A DNA stretch of 17,526 nt from Candidatus Saccharimonadota bacterium (GTDB lineage: Bacteria > Patescibacteriota > Saccharimonadia > Saccharimonadales > JACDFO01). The position numbers and the translations under genes were made by a program. The notes under the pieces are model-generated. The model searched no databases. It saw only the letters and a list, made by a program, of their open reading frames with translations, and was not told where the DNA came from. The stretch is from NCBI GenBank assembly GCA_013815785.1, contig JACDFO010000008.1, forward strand, positions 7,707 through 25,232, written 5' to 3'. This document shows, piece by piece, positions 1 to 6,163 of the stretch (its first letter is position 1; each line of letters opens with the position of its first letter).

Positions 1-1227
1 GACTCCAGGAGCCAACACGTCGAGATTATTACCCCAGTTACTAAAGCTAGTGGGATTATCATTCTGATCAGATGCGCCAACAGCTACAACCTCTTCATAA
101 CGAGCTGGGTAGGACATACATTGACAACCTTCGTTGCCAGAAGCAGCAACGACTATACTGCCTTTTGAGATAGCGTAGGCGATGGCCTGTCGCATATAAC
201 TATCCGGTGAAGGAGTTCCTAAGCTGATACTTATTACGTCAGCGCCTTGGTCAGCCGCATAACGCACCGCGCGGCTTACTGTCAAAGTATCACCGTAGGA
301 GTCATCATCCAGAGCTTGGATCGGCAAGATTTTGGTGTATGTATCGACACCGGCGATACCCTTGGCATTATTACCGGTAGCAGCAGCAACGCCAGCGACT
401 TGTGTGCCGTGAGTCGTACCGCTACCACTCGGGTTAGTTTCACCTGCCTGAACACTTCGATCAAAATTTACGAAATCCCAACCAGTTACATCGTCTATCA
501 GACTATTTCCATCGTCGTCAATCATATTACAAGATTTGTTAAGCGCAATTGCCTGGTCGCTACAATTTAAAATCGAACGATTCTGCCTACTAGTAGTTCC
601 AATTTCATTATCGACGATACCGTCGAAATCATCATCAATTACATTACAAGATTTGTTCAGGGCCAGGCTCCGGTCCGTACAGTTCAAACGACTAGGTTGC
701 TGCAAGCTAGTCATGCCCTTTTCTCCGCTATTTTCGTGAAACCTGCTTGTAAATTCTTCGTGCTTTAAGGCGTAACCGGTATCTATGATAGCCAAAATGG
801 TCTGCTTAGACCCAACGCCATAATCACGGGCGATATTCAGGCCTACTTTGCTTTCCCACCACTGTGAACTTATCGGGTCGTTCGTAACTGACGCCGGTGT
901 GTAGCGATATATCGGGTAGACTGCTCCATCCTCGTCTATCAGGAAATCATCCTGACGTTTCTCGTCTATCAATGGACTGTCTGCAGTTGCACTGGGAAGT
1001 ATCGGTGAAAAATTCATGTTTTCGTCTGAGCCTAAACCCGATTGCTTGGCAACACTCTGTTGCGACGTCTGTTCACTGGCCTGCTGGTCGGTCGTGTTAG
1101 CACTATTTTGTTCAGGCTGGGCTACAGGCCGTACAGGTGTATTATTTTTTGGTGCAGTTAGATATAGCGAGCTCATGCCTACTATCACTGCCATACCGAA
1201 AGTACTAATTTGTGCGTATTTTTTCAT
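1..1227 (-). CDS. Subtilisin-like S8 serine protease, secreted, C-terminus cut by window edge
   Basis: The frame is open from an ATG at 1227 to the left edge, giving 409 residues without a stop. Residues 8-25 form a hydrophobic N-terminal segment that would act as a signal peptide or anchor. A low-complexity Gln/Ser/Thr-rich stretch (about 30-65) and a prodomain-like region follow. The S8 catalytic domain begins near 125. Visible catalytic motifs are AIIDTGY (Asp149), THGTQVAG (His273) and the oxyanion Asn365 in ASGNEG. The nucleophile GTSxA motif must lie beyond the edge. An insertion between Asp and His holds a tandem duplication (see the repeat entry). The product should cleave proteins outside the cell or at the cell surface. 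The gene has its own promoter and no clear Shine-Dalgarno. Family assignment is secure; substrate is unknown. Confidence 0.93.
   Translation of the reverse strand, partial: MKKYAQISTFGMAVIVGMSSLYLTAPKNNTPVRPVAQPEQNSANTTDQQASEQTSQQSVAKQSGLGSDENMNFSPILPSATADSPLIDEKRQDDFLIDEDGAVYPIYRYTPASVTNDPISSQWWESKVGLNIARDYGVGSKQTILAIIDTGYALKHEEFTSRFHENSGEKGMTSLQQPSRLNCTDRSLALNKSCNVIDDDFDGIVDNEIGTTSRQNRSILNCSDQAIALNKSCNMIDDDGNSLIDDVTGWDFVNFDRSVQAGETNPSGSGTTHGTQVAGVAAATGNNAKGIAGVDTYTKILPIQALDDDSYGDTLTVSRAVRYAADQGADVISISLGTPSPDSYMRQAIAYAISKGSIVVAASGNEGCQCMSYPARYEEVVAVGASDQNDNPTSFSNWGNNLDVLAPGV
481..687 (-). repeat. In-frame tandem duplication inside the S8 protease
   Basis: Residues 181-210 and 220-249 are two copies of a 30-residue unit offset by 39 residues (117 bp). 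Each contains LNC[TS]D, ALNKSCN and IDDD followed by an Asp/Asn/Gly-rich acidic loop. The DNA copies are also similar, with the stretch at 511-540 matching 628-657. The second unit runs into VTGWDF, the usual continuation of the S8 fold, so the first unit looks like the added copy. Each unit has two Cys seven or more residues apart and a calcium-loop-like acidic run. Confidence 0.85.
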
Positions 1228-1256
1228 TTTTGTAACTTTTGTTTTAGACGAACTTA

Positions 1257-1286
1257 ATATATTGTACACTAAAATGTACAATATAT
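1257..1286. repeat. Perfect 12-bp inverted repeat overlapping the protease promoter
   Basis: ATATATTGTACA (1257-1268) and its exact reverse complement (1275-1286) flank a 6-nt loop. The palindrome covers the -10 box and most of the spacer of the protease promoter. No T-run follows on either strand, so an operator is more likely than a terminator. AT-rich promoter sequence can produce such symmetry by chance. Confidence 0.6.
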
Positions 1287-1289
1287 CAA
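1261..1289 (-). promoter_or_regulatory. Promoter of the S8 protease gene
   Basis: On the minus strand TTGATA (1289-1284) and TACAAT (1266-1261) are separated by exactly 17 bp, a good housekeeping-sigma promoter. The predicted start site near 1254 leaves a leader of about 27 nt before the ATG at 1227. Confidence 0.6.
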
Positions 1290-1291
1290 CT

Positions 1292-1423
1292 ACATTTTAC
1301 TGAACCATCCCATACTTTCAACTCATAGTCTCTGTTTACACCATTAGGTTACAGAGCGTAGCCGCTTGTTTAGCGGCATAGCGAGTCTATGTGGGGGAAG
1401 TTTGGGGTGGTTCAGTACATTTT
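1292..1423. repeat. MITE-like inverted-repeat element with flanking 7-bp direct repeats
   Basis: ACTGAACCA starts a 21-nt arm at 1299-1319. Its reverse complement at 1396-1416 matches at 18 of 21 positions. ACATTTT lies directly outside both ends (1292-1298 and 1417-1423), as a target-site duplication would. The 118-bp interior has no reading frame of note. It holds further pairings: CTCTGT/ACAGAG and CCGCT/AGCGG hairpins and a CATAG/CTATG pair. Read as plus-strand RNA, two of the three arm mismatches become G-U pairs, so a structured RNA is an alternative. It lies between the isomerase stop and the protease promoter. Calling it mobile is inference. Confidence 0.45.
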
Positions 1424-1433
1424 ATAAATAATT

Positions 1434-2537
1434 TTACAGAGGGGCTTGTTCTGGAACTGGTTGTTCTTCGACGGGTGCGGTTTCGGGGAGTTTAATATAT
1501 TGGGTGAACTTTTGTTTATCTTTCAAATCATTTACAAACGTGTCAATACTTTTAAAGTTAAGCACTATGCGCGAGGCACGAATCTTGTCGCCATTGGTTT
1601 CGATATGTCTGTAAATTTCCAGCGTGTAGCCGGTGTTAATAATCTCGGATGTTTGACCTGGCTGCAGCTTAAATAGGGCGTCGGTAGCCAGAGCCGAAAG
1701 TTCCTTGCTAGTGCGATCGATAGCGAAACCAACTTCGCCTCCATTGTCTTTAAAAGCTCCTTCTGAATACTTCTGGGCGACGTCAGCAAAAACCGCGCCG
1801 GCCTTAAGCTCGGCTAAAGCCGCCTCAGCCTTAGTGGTGGTCTCGGTATCGAGCTTAGCGGCTACTTTCTGAGCCAATAATGTTGTCCGGAGGCTTCGCT
1901 TGAAATCATCAACTGTCCAACCCCAATAATCTTTAATAACGTCTTCGAATACTTTTTCGCCACTGCCTAAGCGTTGCTGATTACGAGCAATAGTAATCTG
2001 GTCGTTCACTTCTTGGTCGCTAACGGAAATATTGTGCTCAAGGGCTAATTGTTTGACGTAGGCATCGTTCACGACTTTATCCAGGGCCCGTTTACGGAAC
2101 TGGTTTAGTTGTTCTTTGTCTTTGCCATTTTCGAAATTCACCTTTAGCTGTGTTTCGTAGTAATGCGTGTAGTGGCGCAGTTCGAACAAATAGTTCTCGT
2201 AGGCTATGAAGTTACCGCCGGTACGTGCGATTGGGAATGGTATTACTTGGGTAACACGGTATACGAAGGTCGAACTGGTCTGGAATCTATAAAGCGCCAG
2301 TGTGCAGTAGGCGAAGAACGCAACAATAGTCAGAATAAATAGCCCGCTCGAAATCAAAACGATACGGTGCTTGGAATGCTGCAACGGGTAAATATACTTA
2401 CGGGCGGATTTAAGTACTTCTTCCCTGTGTTCAGCTACCGTCTCATTAGTAATCCGAGGTACGTTTTGTTGAACGCTCGCGCCGGATTTTTTACGTCTTA
2501 GCCGCTTGGGTACAAGCTTATTCAGTCGCTTCTTCAT
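1434..2537 (-). CDS. Membrane-anchored parvulin-type peptidyl-prolyl isomerase (SurA/PrsA-like)
   Basis: This is a 367-aa extracytoplasmic folding factor predicted to isomerise Xaa-Pro bonds in exported proteins. A basic cytoplasmic N-terminus precedes one membrane segment at about residues 59-82. A SurA_N-like helical domain follows (about 110-225), then a parvulin region (about 230-312) with KAEAALAELKAGAVFADVA, the GGEVGF turn and a final strand GYTLEIYRH. The tail is Pro/Glu-rich. The usual first parvulin strand (ArHIL) is not in front of the domain, but a similar IRASRIVL lies behind it. The ATG at 2537 was chosen because GAGG sits 6 nt upstream; another ATG lies at 2549. The gene overlaps the PH-domain gene, so the two are probably translated together. 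Confidence 0.85.
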   Translation of the reverse strand: MKKRLNKLVPKRLRRKKSGASVQQNVPRITNETVAEHREEVLKSARKYIYPLQHSKHRIVLISSGLFILTIVAFFAYCTLALYRFQTSSTFVYRVTQVIPFPIARTGGNFIAYENYLFELRHYTHYYETQLKVNFENGKDKEQLNQFRKRALDKVVNDAYVKQLALEHNISVSDQEVNDQITIARNQQRLGSGEKVFEDVIKDYWGWTVDDFKRSLRTTLLAQKVAAKLDTETTTKAEAALAELKAGAVFADVAQKYSEGAFKDNGGEVGFAIDRTSKELSALATDALFKLQPGQTSEIINTGYTLEIYRHIETNGDKIRASRIVLNFKSIDTFVNDLKDKQKFTQYIKLPETAPVEEQPVPEQAPL

Positions 2538-3066
2538 CGATATCCTCATTTTTATTGGCTGGGAAGCCGGTGGTTACGACACCTTCTTCTCGTAATATTT
2601 GAATTAACTTCTTCTGTATCTTGGCGGGATGATGCAAGTCATGGATAACAAGCTCTCCCAGGTATGTTTGCATCATAATTGTACCAAATCCGAGCATGGT
2701 TTGCTCGGCCCCTGCTATCTCGTAGTTGACCATCTGTATCTGGTTGAGTCCGACATCGACTACGCTTCGATTAAACAAGCCTTTTTGAGTTATCTGAATA
2801 AAACGCTGGTCGCTGACAATAAAAACACTGAAGTACCAGGCAATAAACCCTGGAGCAAATACGAGCGCACCCAGTAAAATGCCTGCTGCAAGACCACCGA
2901 AGAACCAGCCAAAACCTAATTCCGGCTTTATTGCGGCTGGAATAATTCCGAGCAGCGGACCTAGCATGCCAAATACAAGCCCTTTACGCATGACAACGGG
3001 GTGTTTGCGGAATACAAACAGAACTTCTTCGTCATCAAACTGATCTTCAAAGTATTTTTCGGCCAT
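2518..3066 (-). CDS. Membrane protein with bacterial PH (YdbS-like) domain
   Basis: The product has 182 residues. Two hydrophobic segments (about 26-46 and 52-80) precede a bacterial PH-like domain (about 81-160). Recognisable features are VSDQRFIQITQKGLF, the RSVVDVGLNQIQ strand pair and GFGTIMMQT, as in the YdbS/YdbT bPH family. The acidic C-terminus is encoded by DNA that also carries the start of the isomerase gene. Function in this family is poorly defined; an envelope or membrane-scaffolding role is inference. Transcription probably starts only a few bases before the ATG, from the extended -10 at 3078-3086, so the message would be nearly leaderless. Confidence 0.8.
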   Translation of the reverse strand: MAEKYFEDQFDDEEVLFVFRKHPVVMRKGLVFGMLGPLLGIIPAAIKPELGFGWFFGGLAAGILLGALVFAPGFIAWYFSVFIVSDQRFIQITQKGLFNRSVVDVGLNQIQMVNYEIAGAEQTMLGFGTIMMQTYLGELVIHDLHHPAKIQKKLIQILREEGVVTTGFPANKNEDIDEEATE

Positions 3067-3077
3067 AGCTTGTGCTT

Positions 3078-3086
3078 ATTGTACCA
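3078..3086 (-). promoter_or_regulatory. Extended -10 promoter of the PH-domain/isomerase operon
   Basis: The minus strand reads TGGTACAAT, a TGn extended -10. Initiation would fall near 3071, about 5 nt before the ATG at 3066. No convincing -35 is seen; that position is occupied by the inverted repeat at 3096-3123. Confidence 0.5.
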
Positions 3087-3095
3087 GTCCGGGGT

Positions 3096-3123
3096 CCCCA
3101 AGCTAAGGGGATTTAGCTTGGGG
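3096..3123. repeat. Perfect 11-bp inverted repeat upstream of the PH-domain operon
   Basis: CCCCAAGCTAA (3096-3106) and TTAGCTTGGGG (3113-3123) enclose the loop GGGGAT. No T-run follows on either strand, so it is not a standard terminator. It lies 10 bp upstream of the extended -10. It could be an operator or a stabilising end for the tRNA transcript reading through from upstream. Confidence 0.65.
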
Positions 3124-3200
3124 TAAAGCGAGGCTTTGCACGCAAGCTGAAAATAAAACAGCTTCAGCGGTTTTATGTAAGCTGGAGTTGCAAAATGAGC

Positions 3201-3219
3201 TGGTACCCCCGAGAGGAAT
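3201..3219 (-). repeat. Detached 19-bp copy of the tRNA-Arg 3' end (att-like)
   Basis: TGGTACCCCCGAGAGGAAT is identical to 3354-3372, the CCA, acceptor and T-stem 3' half of the adjacent tRNA, in the same orientation and 153 bp away. Nothing upstream of it resembles the rest of a tRNA, so it is not a second intact tRNA. Duplicated tRNA 3' ends are typical footprints of site-specific integration. Confidence 0.8.
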
Positions 3220-3359
3220 ACATTGTATATTCTTGCGGCGTGCTCGGAATAAATTCCTGCGCGCGTCCTCGAATAGCGAACCTCGGCTACGCCGCACGGT
3301 TCGATGCACAAGATGTACCATATAAAAAGCCATCCAGAGATGACTTCCTTATATGGTAC
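3220..3359. other. Structured non-coding segment between the tRNA-end copies
   Basis: No credible gene is seen. TGCGGCGT (minus strand, 3297-3290) can pair with ACGCCGCA (minus strand, 3241-3234), and GGAAT-AA-ATTCC forms a small hairpin inside. GTACCATATAA (3315-3325) and TTATATGGTAC (3349-3359) form a perfect 11-bp inverted repeat. Its right arm contains the CCA end of the tRNA, so an inverted copy of the tRNA terminus plus trailer lies here too. Short reading frames through this stretch are chance. Confidence 0.55.
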
Positions 3360-3428
3360 CCCCGAGAGGAATCGAACCTCTATCATATCCTTAGGACGGA
3401 TCTACTCTATCCGTTGAGCTACAGGGGC
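3354..3428 (-). tRNA. tRNA-Arg, anticodon CCU, with encoded CCA
   Basis: The minus strand folds into a 72-nt cloverleaf. The acceptor GCCCCTG pairs with CGGGGGT (one G-U at each end region). The D-stem is GCTC/GAGT with GG in the loop. The anticodon stem GATCC/GGATA holds loop GTCCTAA, with T33 followed by anticodon CCU. The T-arm is AGAGG-TTCGATT-CCTCT and the discriminator is A, followed by genomic CCA. The outermost anticodon-stem pair is a G-A mismatch. It lies downstream of ndk on the same strand and may be cotranscribed with it. Confidence 0.93.
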
Positions 3429-3431
3429 AAA

Positions 3432-3448
3432 TGGCCACGTTGTGGCCA
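3432..3448. repeat. Hairpin between ndk and tRNA-Arg
   Basis: TGGCCAC-GTT-GTGGCCA is a 7-bp perfect stem 5 bp downstream of the ndk stop and 4 bp before the tRNA 5' end. On the minus strand only TTT follows, so it is at best a weak terminator; a processing site for the tRNA is equally possible. Confidence 0.5.
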
Positions 3449-3453
3449 GAATA

Positions 3454-4011
3454 CTAAGCTTGAGTTAAATGTTCGTGAACGGTTGTGTATTCAAACAATT
3501 CGCTTTTATCAAACCACATAGCAATTTCGTTTTTTGCTTCTTCGACTGAGCCAGATGCATGAATAATATTTGCCGCACCTTTTTTTTGTAGAGAAGCACG
3601 CCCAAGACTGAGGTGTGCGTAGTCACCACGAATCGTGCCAGGAGCGGAATCTTTGGGGCCAGTACTGCCCACCATCTTACGAACGATTTCTACCGCATGA
3701 CCACCTTCAAGTACCATGGCGACTACTGGTGCGCTTTGCATAAATTCACGGGTTGCTTCGACGATCATTTTGCCGATATCTTCGATTGACTCGCTGTATT
3801 CTATGCCGTAACTGTCCCAGTCGGTCTTGGTTTTATTCCCCACAATCGGAATAAGATCATCTGGGTAGTGCTTCTTTAACAGTTCCATCTCAGGAATCAT
3901 CATTTTCATTCCGATAAGCTTGAGTCCTGCCCTTTCAAATCGCGTCGTGATTTCGCCTACGATTGTGCGCTGTACTGTATCCGGTTTCAGAAGAATTAAC
4001 GTTCGTTCCAA
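3454..4011 (-). CDS. ndk: Nucleoside diphosphate kinase, long form
   Basis: The enzyme transfers the gamma phosphate from ATP to other NDPs through a phospho-histidine, supplying NTPs and dNTPs in the cytoplasm. The protein opens with RTLILLKPD (Lys9) and has GTIRGD (125-130, Arg128). The catalytic His151 lies in NIIHASGS, where most homologues have NxxHGSDS. At 185 aa it is some 45 residues longer than the usual ~140-aa enzyme. The extra sequence, about residues 48-90, sits between the KxHY helix and SAPVVAMVLEG. The start is TTG at 4011, supported by AAAGGA with AGGA 6 nt upstream; no ATG fits the conserved N-terminus. Its promoter is divergent from the recombinase gene. Confidence 0.95.
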   Translation of the reverse strand: MERTLILLKPDTVQRTIVGEITTRFERAGLKLIGMKMMIPEMELLKKHYPDDLIPIVGNKTKTDWDSYGIEYSESIEDIGKMIVEATREFMQSAPVVAMVLEGGHAVEIVRKMVGSTGPKDSAPGTIRGDYAHLSLGRASLQKKGAANIIHASGSVEEAKNEIAMWFDKSELFEYTTVHEHLTQA

Positions 4012-4044
4012 GAAATTTCCTTTCGATATGTATTTATTTGGTCA

Positions 4045-4053
4045 ATTATACCA
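4045..4053 (-). promoter_or_regulatory. Extended -10 promoter of ndk
   Basis: The minus strand reads TGGTATAAT, a consensus -10 with TGn extension and no recognisable -35. Initiation near 4038 gives a leader of about 27 nt containing the AGGA ribosome binding site before the TTG start. Confidence 0.65.
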
Positions 4054-4082
4054 GAGTTAAGGCGTAGAAACTGCTTATGTCG

Positions 4083-4088
4083 TACAAT
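4083..4088 (+). promoter_or_regulatory. Possible -10 box of the recombinase gene
   Basis: TACAAT ends 6 nt before the ATG at 4095, so transcription would start at or next to the start codon (leaderless mRNA). No -35 or TGn extension is seen, so support is limited. Confidence 0.35.
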
Positions 4089-4094
4089 GTAGGC

Positions 4095-5039
4095 ATGAGA
4101 TTCGCACGAGCTAAGACTATTTTCTTGGAGTACCTGGAGATTGAACAAAATCGGTCCCAGAAAACAATCGCCAATTACGACCATTATCTGACACGGTTGG
4201 TTGATTTTGCTGGTGATATTCAAGTTACGGACATCGACCCAGAATTGATTCGTAAATGGCGCCTGTGGTTAAACCGCTTAGGCACCAATACTAGCGACGA
4301 GCTGCAAAAATCGACCCAGAACTACCACTTAATAGCCTTACGTAGTTTTTTAAAATTCTGTGCAAAACGCGATATGCCATCGATGGCCGTAGATAAGATC
4401 GAACTAGCCAAGACTGTACGTAAACAGGTTACCTTTTTAACAGCCGAGGAGGTAGGTCGCTTGTTTCAGGAGACTAACGTAGAAACGCAGAATGGTTTGC
4501 GCGACAGAGCAATTCTTGAACTGCTTTTTTCTTCAGGTCTGCGTGTATCTGAGCTTGTTGGCCTCGATAAAGACCACATAAACTTAAAGCGTCGTGAATT
4601 TACCGTGCGAGGTAAAGGCCAAAAAGACAGACCAATATTTATTAGTACAGATGCTGCACTTTGGATAGAACGCTATCTAGATAAACGCACTGATAATAGC
4701 CGACCGTTATTTATTCGATATAGCGGACGTAAAACCGTGGATTTAAGTGGTAATTTTCACCGTCTAACTGCTCGCAGCGTTCAGCGCATGGTTGCCCGCT
4801 ATGCCCTGCTCGCTGGAATCACCAAACACGTTAGTCCACACACTCTCAGGCATTCATTTGCCACAGATTTGCTCATGAATGGAGCTGATTTAAGGTCAGT
4901 TCAGGAATTACTCGGTCATAGCAACGTAGCAACGACTCAGATTTATACTCACGTCACCAACCCACAACTAAAACGCGTCCACGACAAATTCCACAGTATC
5001 CACACCGACGACCACGAACACACCGAAGCAGTAAATTGA
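4095..5039 (+). CDS. xerC: Tyrosine recombinase, XerC/XerD type
   Basis: The 314-aa product has the XerC/D layout: an N-terminal SAM-like core-binding domain (about 1-95, FLEYLEIEQNRSQKTIANYDHYL) and a catalytic domain from about 113. All active-site residues are present: Arg150 in SGLRVSEL, Lys174 in RGKGQKDR, His249 and Arg252 in HTLRHSFATDLL, His275 in LLGHSN, and the nucleophile Tyr284 in TTQIYTHV. It probably resolves chromosome dimers. An integrase role is not excluded, given the tRNA-end duplication about 700 bp away. The ATG at 4095 is preferred over 4077 because the -10-like box overlaps the longer start and the family N-terminus fits; neither has a clear Shine-Dalgarno. It is the only plus-strand gene here. 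The 58 bp to the next, convergent gene hold no evident terminator. Confidence 0.9.
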   Translation: MRFARAKTIFLEYLEIEQNRSQKTIANYDHYLTRLVDFAGDIQVTDIDPELIRKWRLWLNRLGTNTSDELQKSTQNYHLIALRSFLKFCAKRDMPSMAVDKIELAKTVRKQVTFLTAEEVGRLFQETNVETQNGLRDRAILELLFSSGLRVSELVGLDKDHINLKRREFTVRGKGQKDRPIFISTDAALWIERYLDKRTDNSRPLFIRYSGRKTVDLSGNFHRLTARSVQRMVARYALLAGITKHVSPHTLRHSFATDLLMNGADLRSVQELLGHSNVATTQIYTHVTNPQLKRVHDKFHSIHTDDHEHTEAVN

Positions 5040-5097
5040 TTGTATTCGCACATAAAAAGTACGCATGAAATGTTCCATCGCAAAGAAGATTAGCTAG

Positions 5098-6141
5098 TTA
5101 GTTGAGAGGACACTCTGGATTTACAGAAGTAGTCGTGCCTGAGCCGTTAACTTCTAATTGTTTGCAGATATTATTACTGGATTCAATTGCAAATTCTGGT
5201 AGATTTATTTCACCACTAAGAGATCTCCGAACTTGTATACGACGCAGTATATCGTTTGCCTTGCCCGTAGAATCTATCACAACTTGTGCACCAACCAGTT
5301 CAATCTTATCACCTGAAACGTTGTGCCCACTCACCGTTACCGCCGAACTTCCATAGATAGATTTGATTCTTAAGGAGTGTTTCGTACCTATCAAACCAGT
5401 AATTCTAGCCCTGCAGAATTTTGGACTATTGCCTAAGTTGCAAGTTACAGTCTGTTTTAGTGGCACTGCCACACCACCACTTGCAGCATATGAAATGTTT
5501 GAGACTGTGGCGCCGGCGCTACTAGGAATTAAAAATCCTGTCATCTGGCTGGCATTAAGAGCATTTCTATTGGCGACTGTCGTAGGCACTATGTCGAATC
5601 TTAATATCGGCGTTTCACAACCCCAGCTGGTTGCTGCTGGAAAGGTCAGAGGACAGCCAAAGTTCGAACGGCCATCTTTGTCTTGCCATGATATTTCAAC
5701 GCTAGTAACAGGTAATCCGTTCTTGTCTTGTATGGGTATGATGCGTGAGGTCTCGCTGGCATTGCCTTCCCAAGTTGTGGGGGTGGGATCAACAAGCAAA
5801 CAACTGTATTTAACACTGGCGCCCAGGTCGGGGTTCAGAGCAGCAACCGCGGGTGATATAAATTCCTGACAGTCAGTAGTGTAATCAGCGTCCAGTAGTG
5901 TGCCGCCAGAAGCTAAATCACTCTCAATAGCCTTGGACGCATCATTAACACCAGATTCTGCAGCATAAAAGGCCTGGGTACTCAATTGGCGATCTAACGA
6001 CTGCTGCTGTTCGCGCCGCGATAAGCGGGCTGCAGCCAAGACAATCAAGGTAATTACTATCATAATAATCATTGTGACCACAATGGATGCCAGTCCGTTT
6101 TGGTTAGTCCTCAATGTATTATGTTTCTGATTGATTTTCAT
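5098..6141 (-). CDS. PilX-like minor pilin / pilus assembly protein
   Basis: This 347-aa protein has a short basic N-terminus, then NG followed by a membrane helix (about residues 17-41, LASIVVTMIIMIVITLIVLA). Next comes RLSRREQQQSLDRQLSTQAFYAAESGVNDA, the hallmark of PilX_N-type subunits. The position equivalent to Glu5 of true pilins is Val, and cleavage after Gly16 is uncertain. The long C-terminal part (about 75-347) is beta-rich with several Cys pairs (for example SYAASGG...TVTCNLG and the C-terminal NICKQ/NPECPLN). It would sit outside the membrane. It is last in the minor-pilin series, 22 bp after its predecessor, and probably joins the initiation or tip complex. Confidence 0.82.
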   Translation of the reverse strand: MKINQKHNTLRTNQNGLASIVVTMIIMIVITLIVLAAARLSRREQQQSLDRQLSTQAFYAAESGVNDASKAIESDLASGGTLLDADYTTDCQEFISPAVAALNPDLGASVKYSCLLVDPTPTTWEGNASETSRIIPIQDKNGLPVTSVEISWQDKDGRSNFGCPLTFPAATSWGCETPILRFDIVPTTVANRNALNASQMTGFLIPSSAGATVSNISYAASGGVAVPLKQTVTCNLGNSPKFCRARITGLIGTKHSLRIKSIYGSSAVTVSGHNVSGDKIELVGAQVVIDSTGKANDILRRIQVRRSLSGEINLPEFAIESSNNICKQLEVNGSGTTTSVNPECPLN

Positions 6142-6163
6142 AACTTTACCTTTGCAACTAACA

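Noticed and set aside
1299..1416. The large inverted repeat as a Rho-independent terminator of the isomerase gene
   Set aside because: The arms are about 76 bp apart, no T-run follows the right-hand end on the minus strand, and direct repeats at both ends fit an inserted element better.
3201..3300. A second tRNA ending at the detached CCA copy
   Set aside because: Only the last 19 nt match. The expected T-loop, anticodon stem and acceptor 5' arm are absent upstream on the minus strand.
2961..3521. Several reading frames of 76-141 codons across the tRNA region
   Set aside because: They overlap the tRNA-Arg, the inverted repeats and the ends of the PH-domain and ndk genes, and have no recognisable domain or ribosome binding site.
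4095..5039. The recombinase as integrase of a mobile island at the tRNA
   Set aside because: Its sequence is typical XerC/XerD and no cargo or phage genes lie between it and the tRNA, so a housekeeping role is preferred; the tRNA-end copy is kept as a separate observation.
5102..5869. Plus-strand frames opposite the PilX-like gene
   Set aside because: They lie entirely antisense to a gene with a clear pilin-type N-terminus and have no domain or ribosome binding site.
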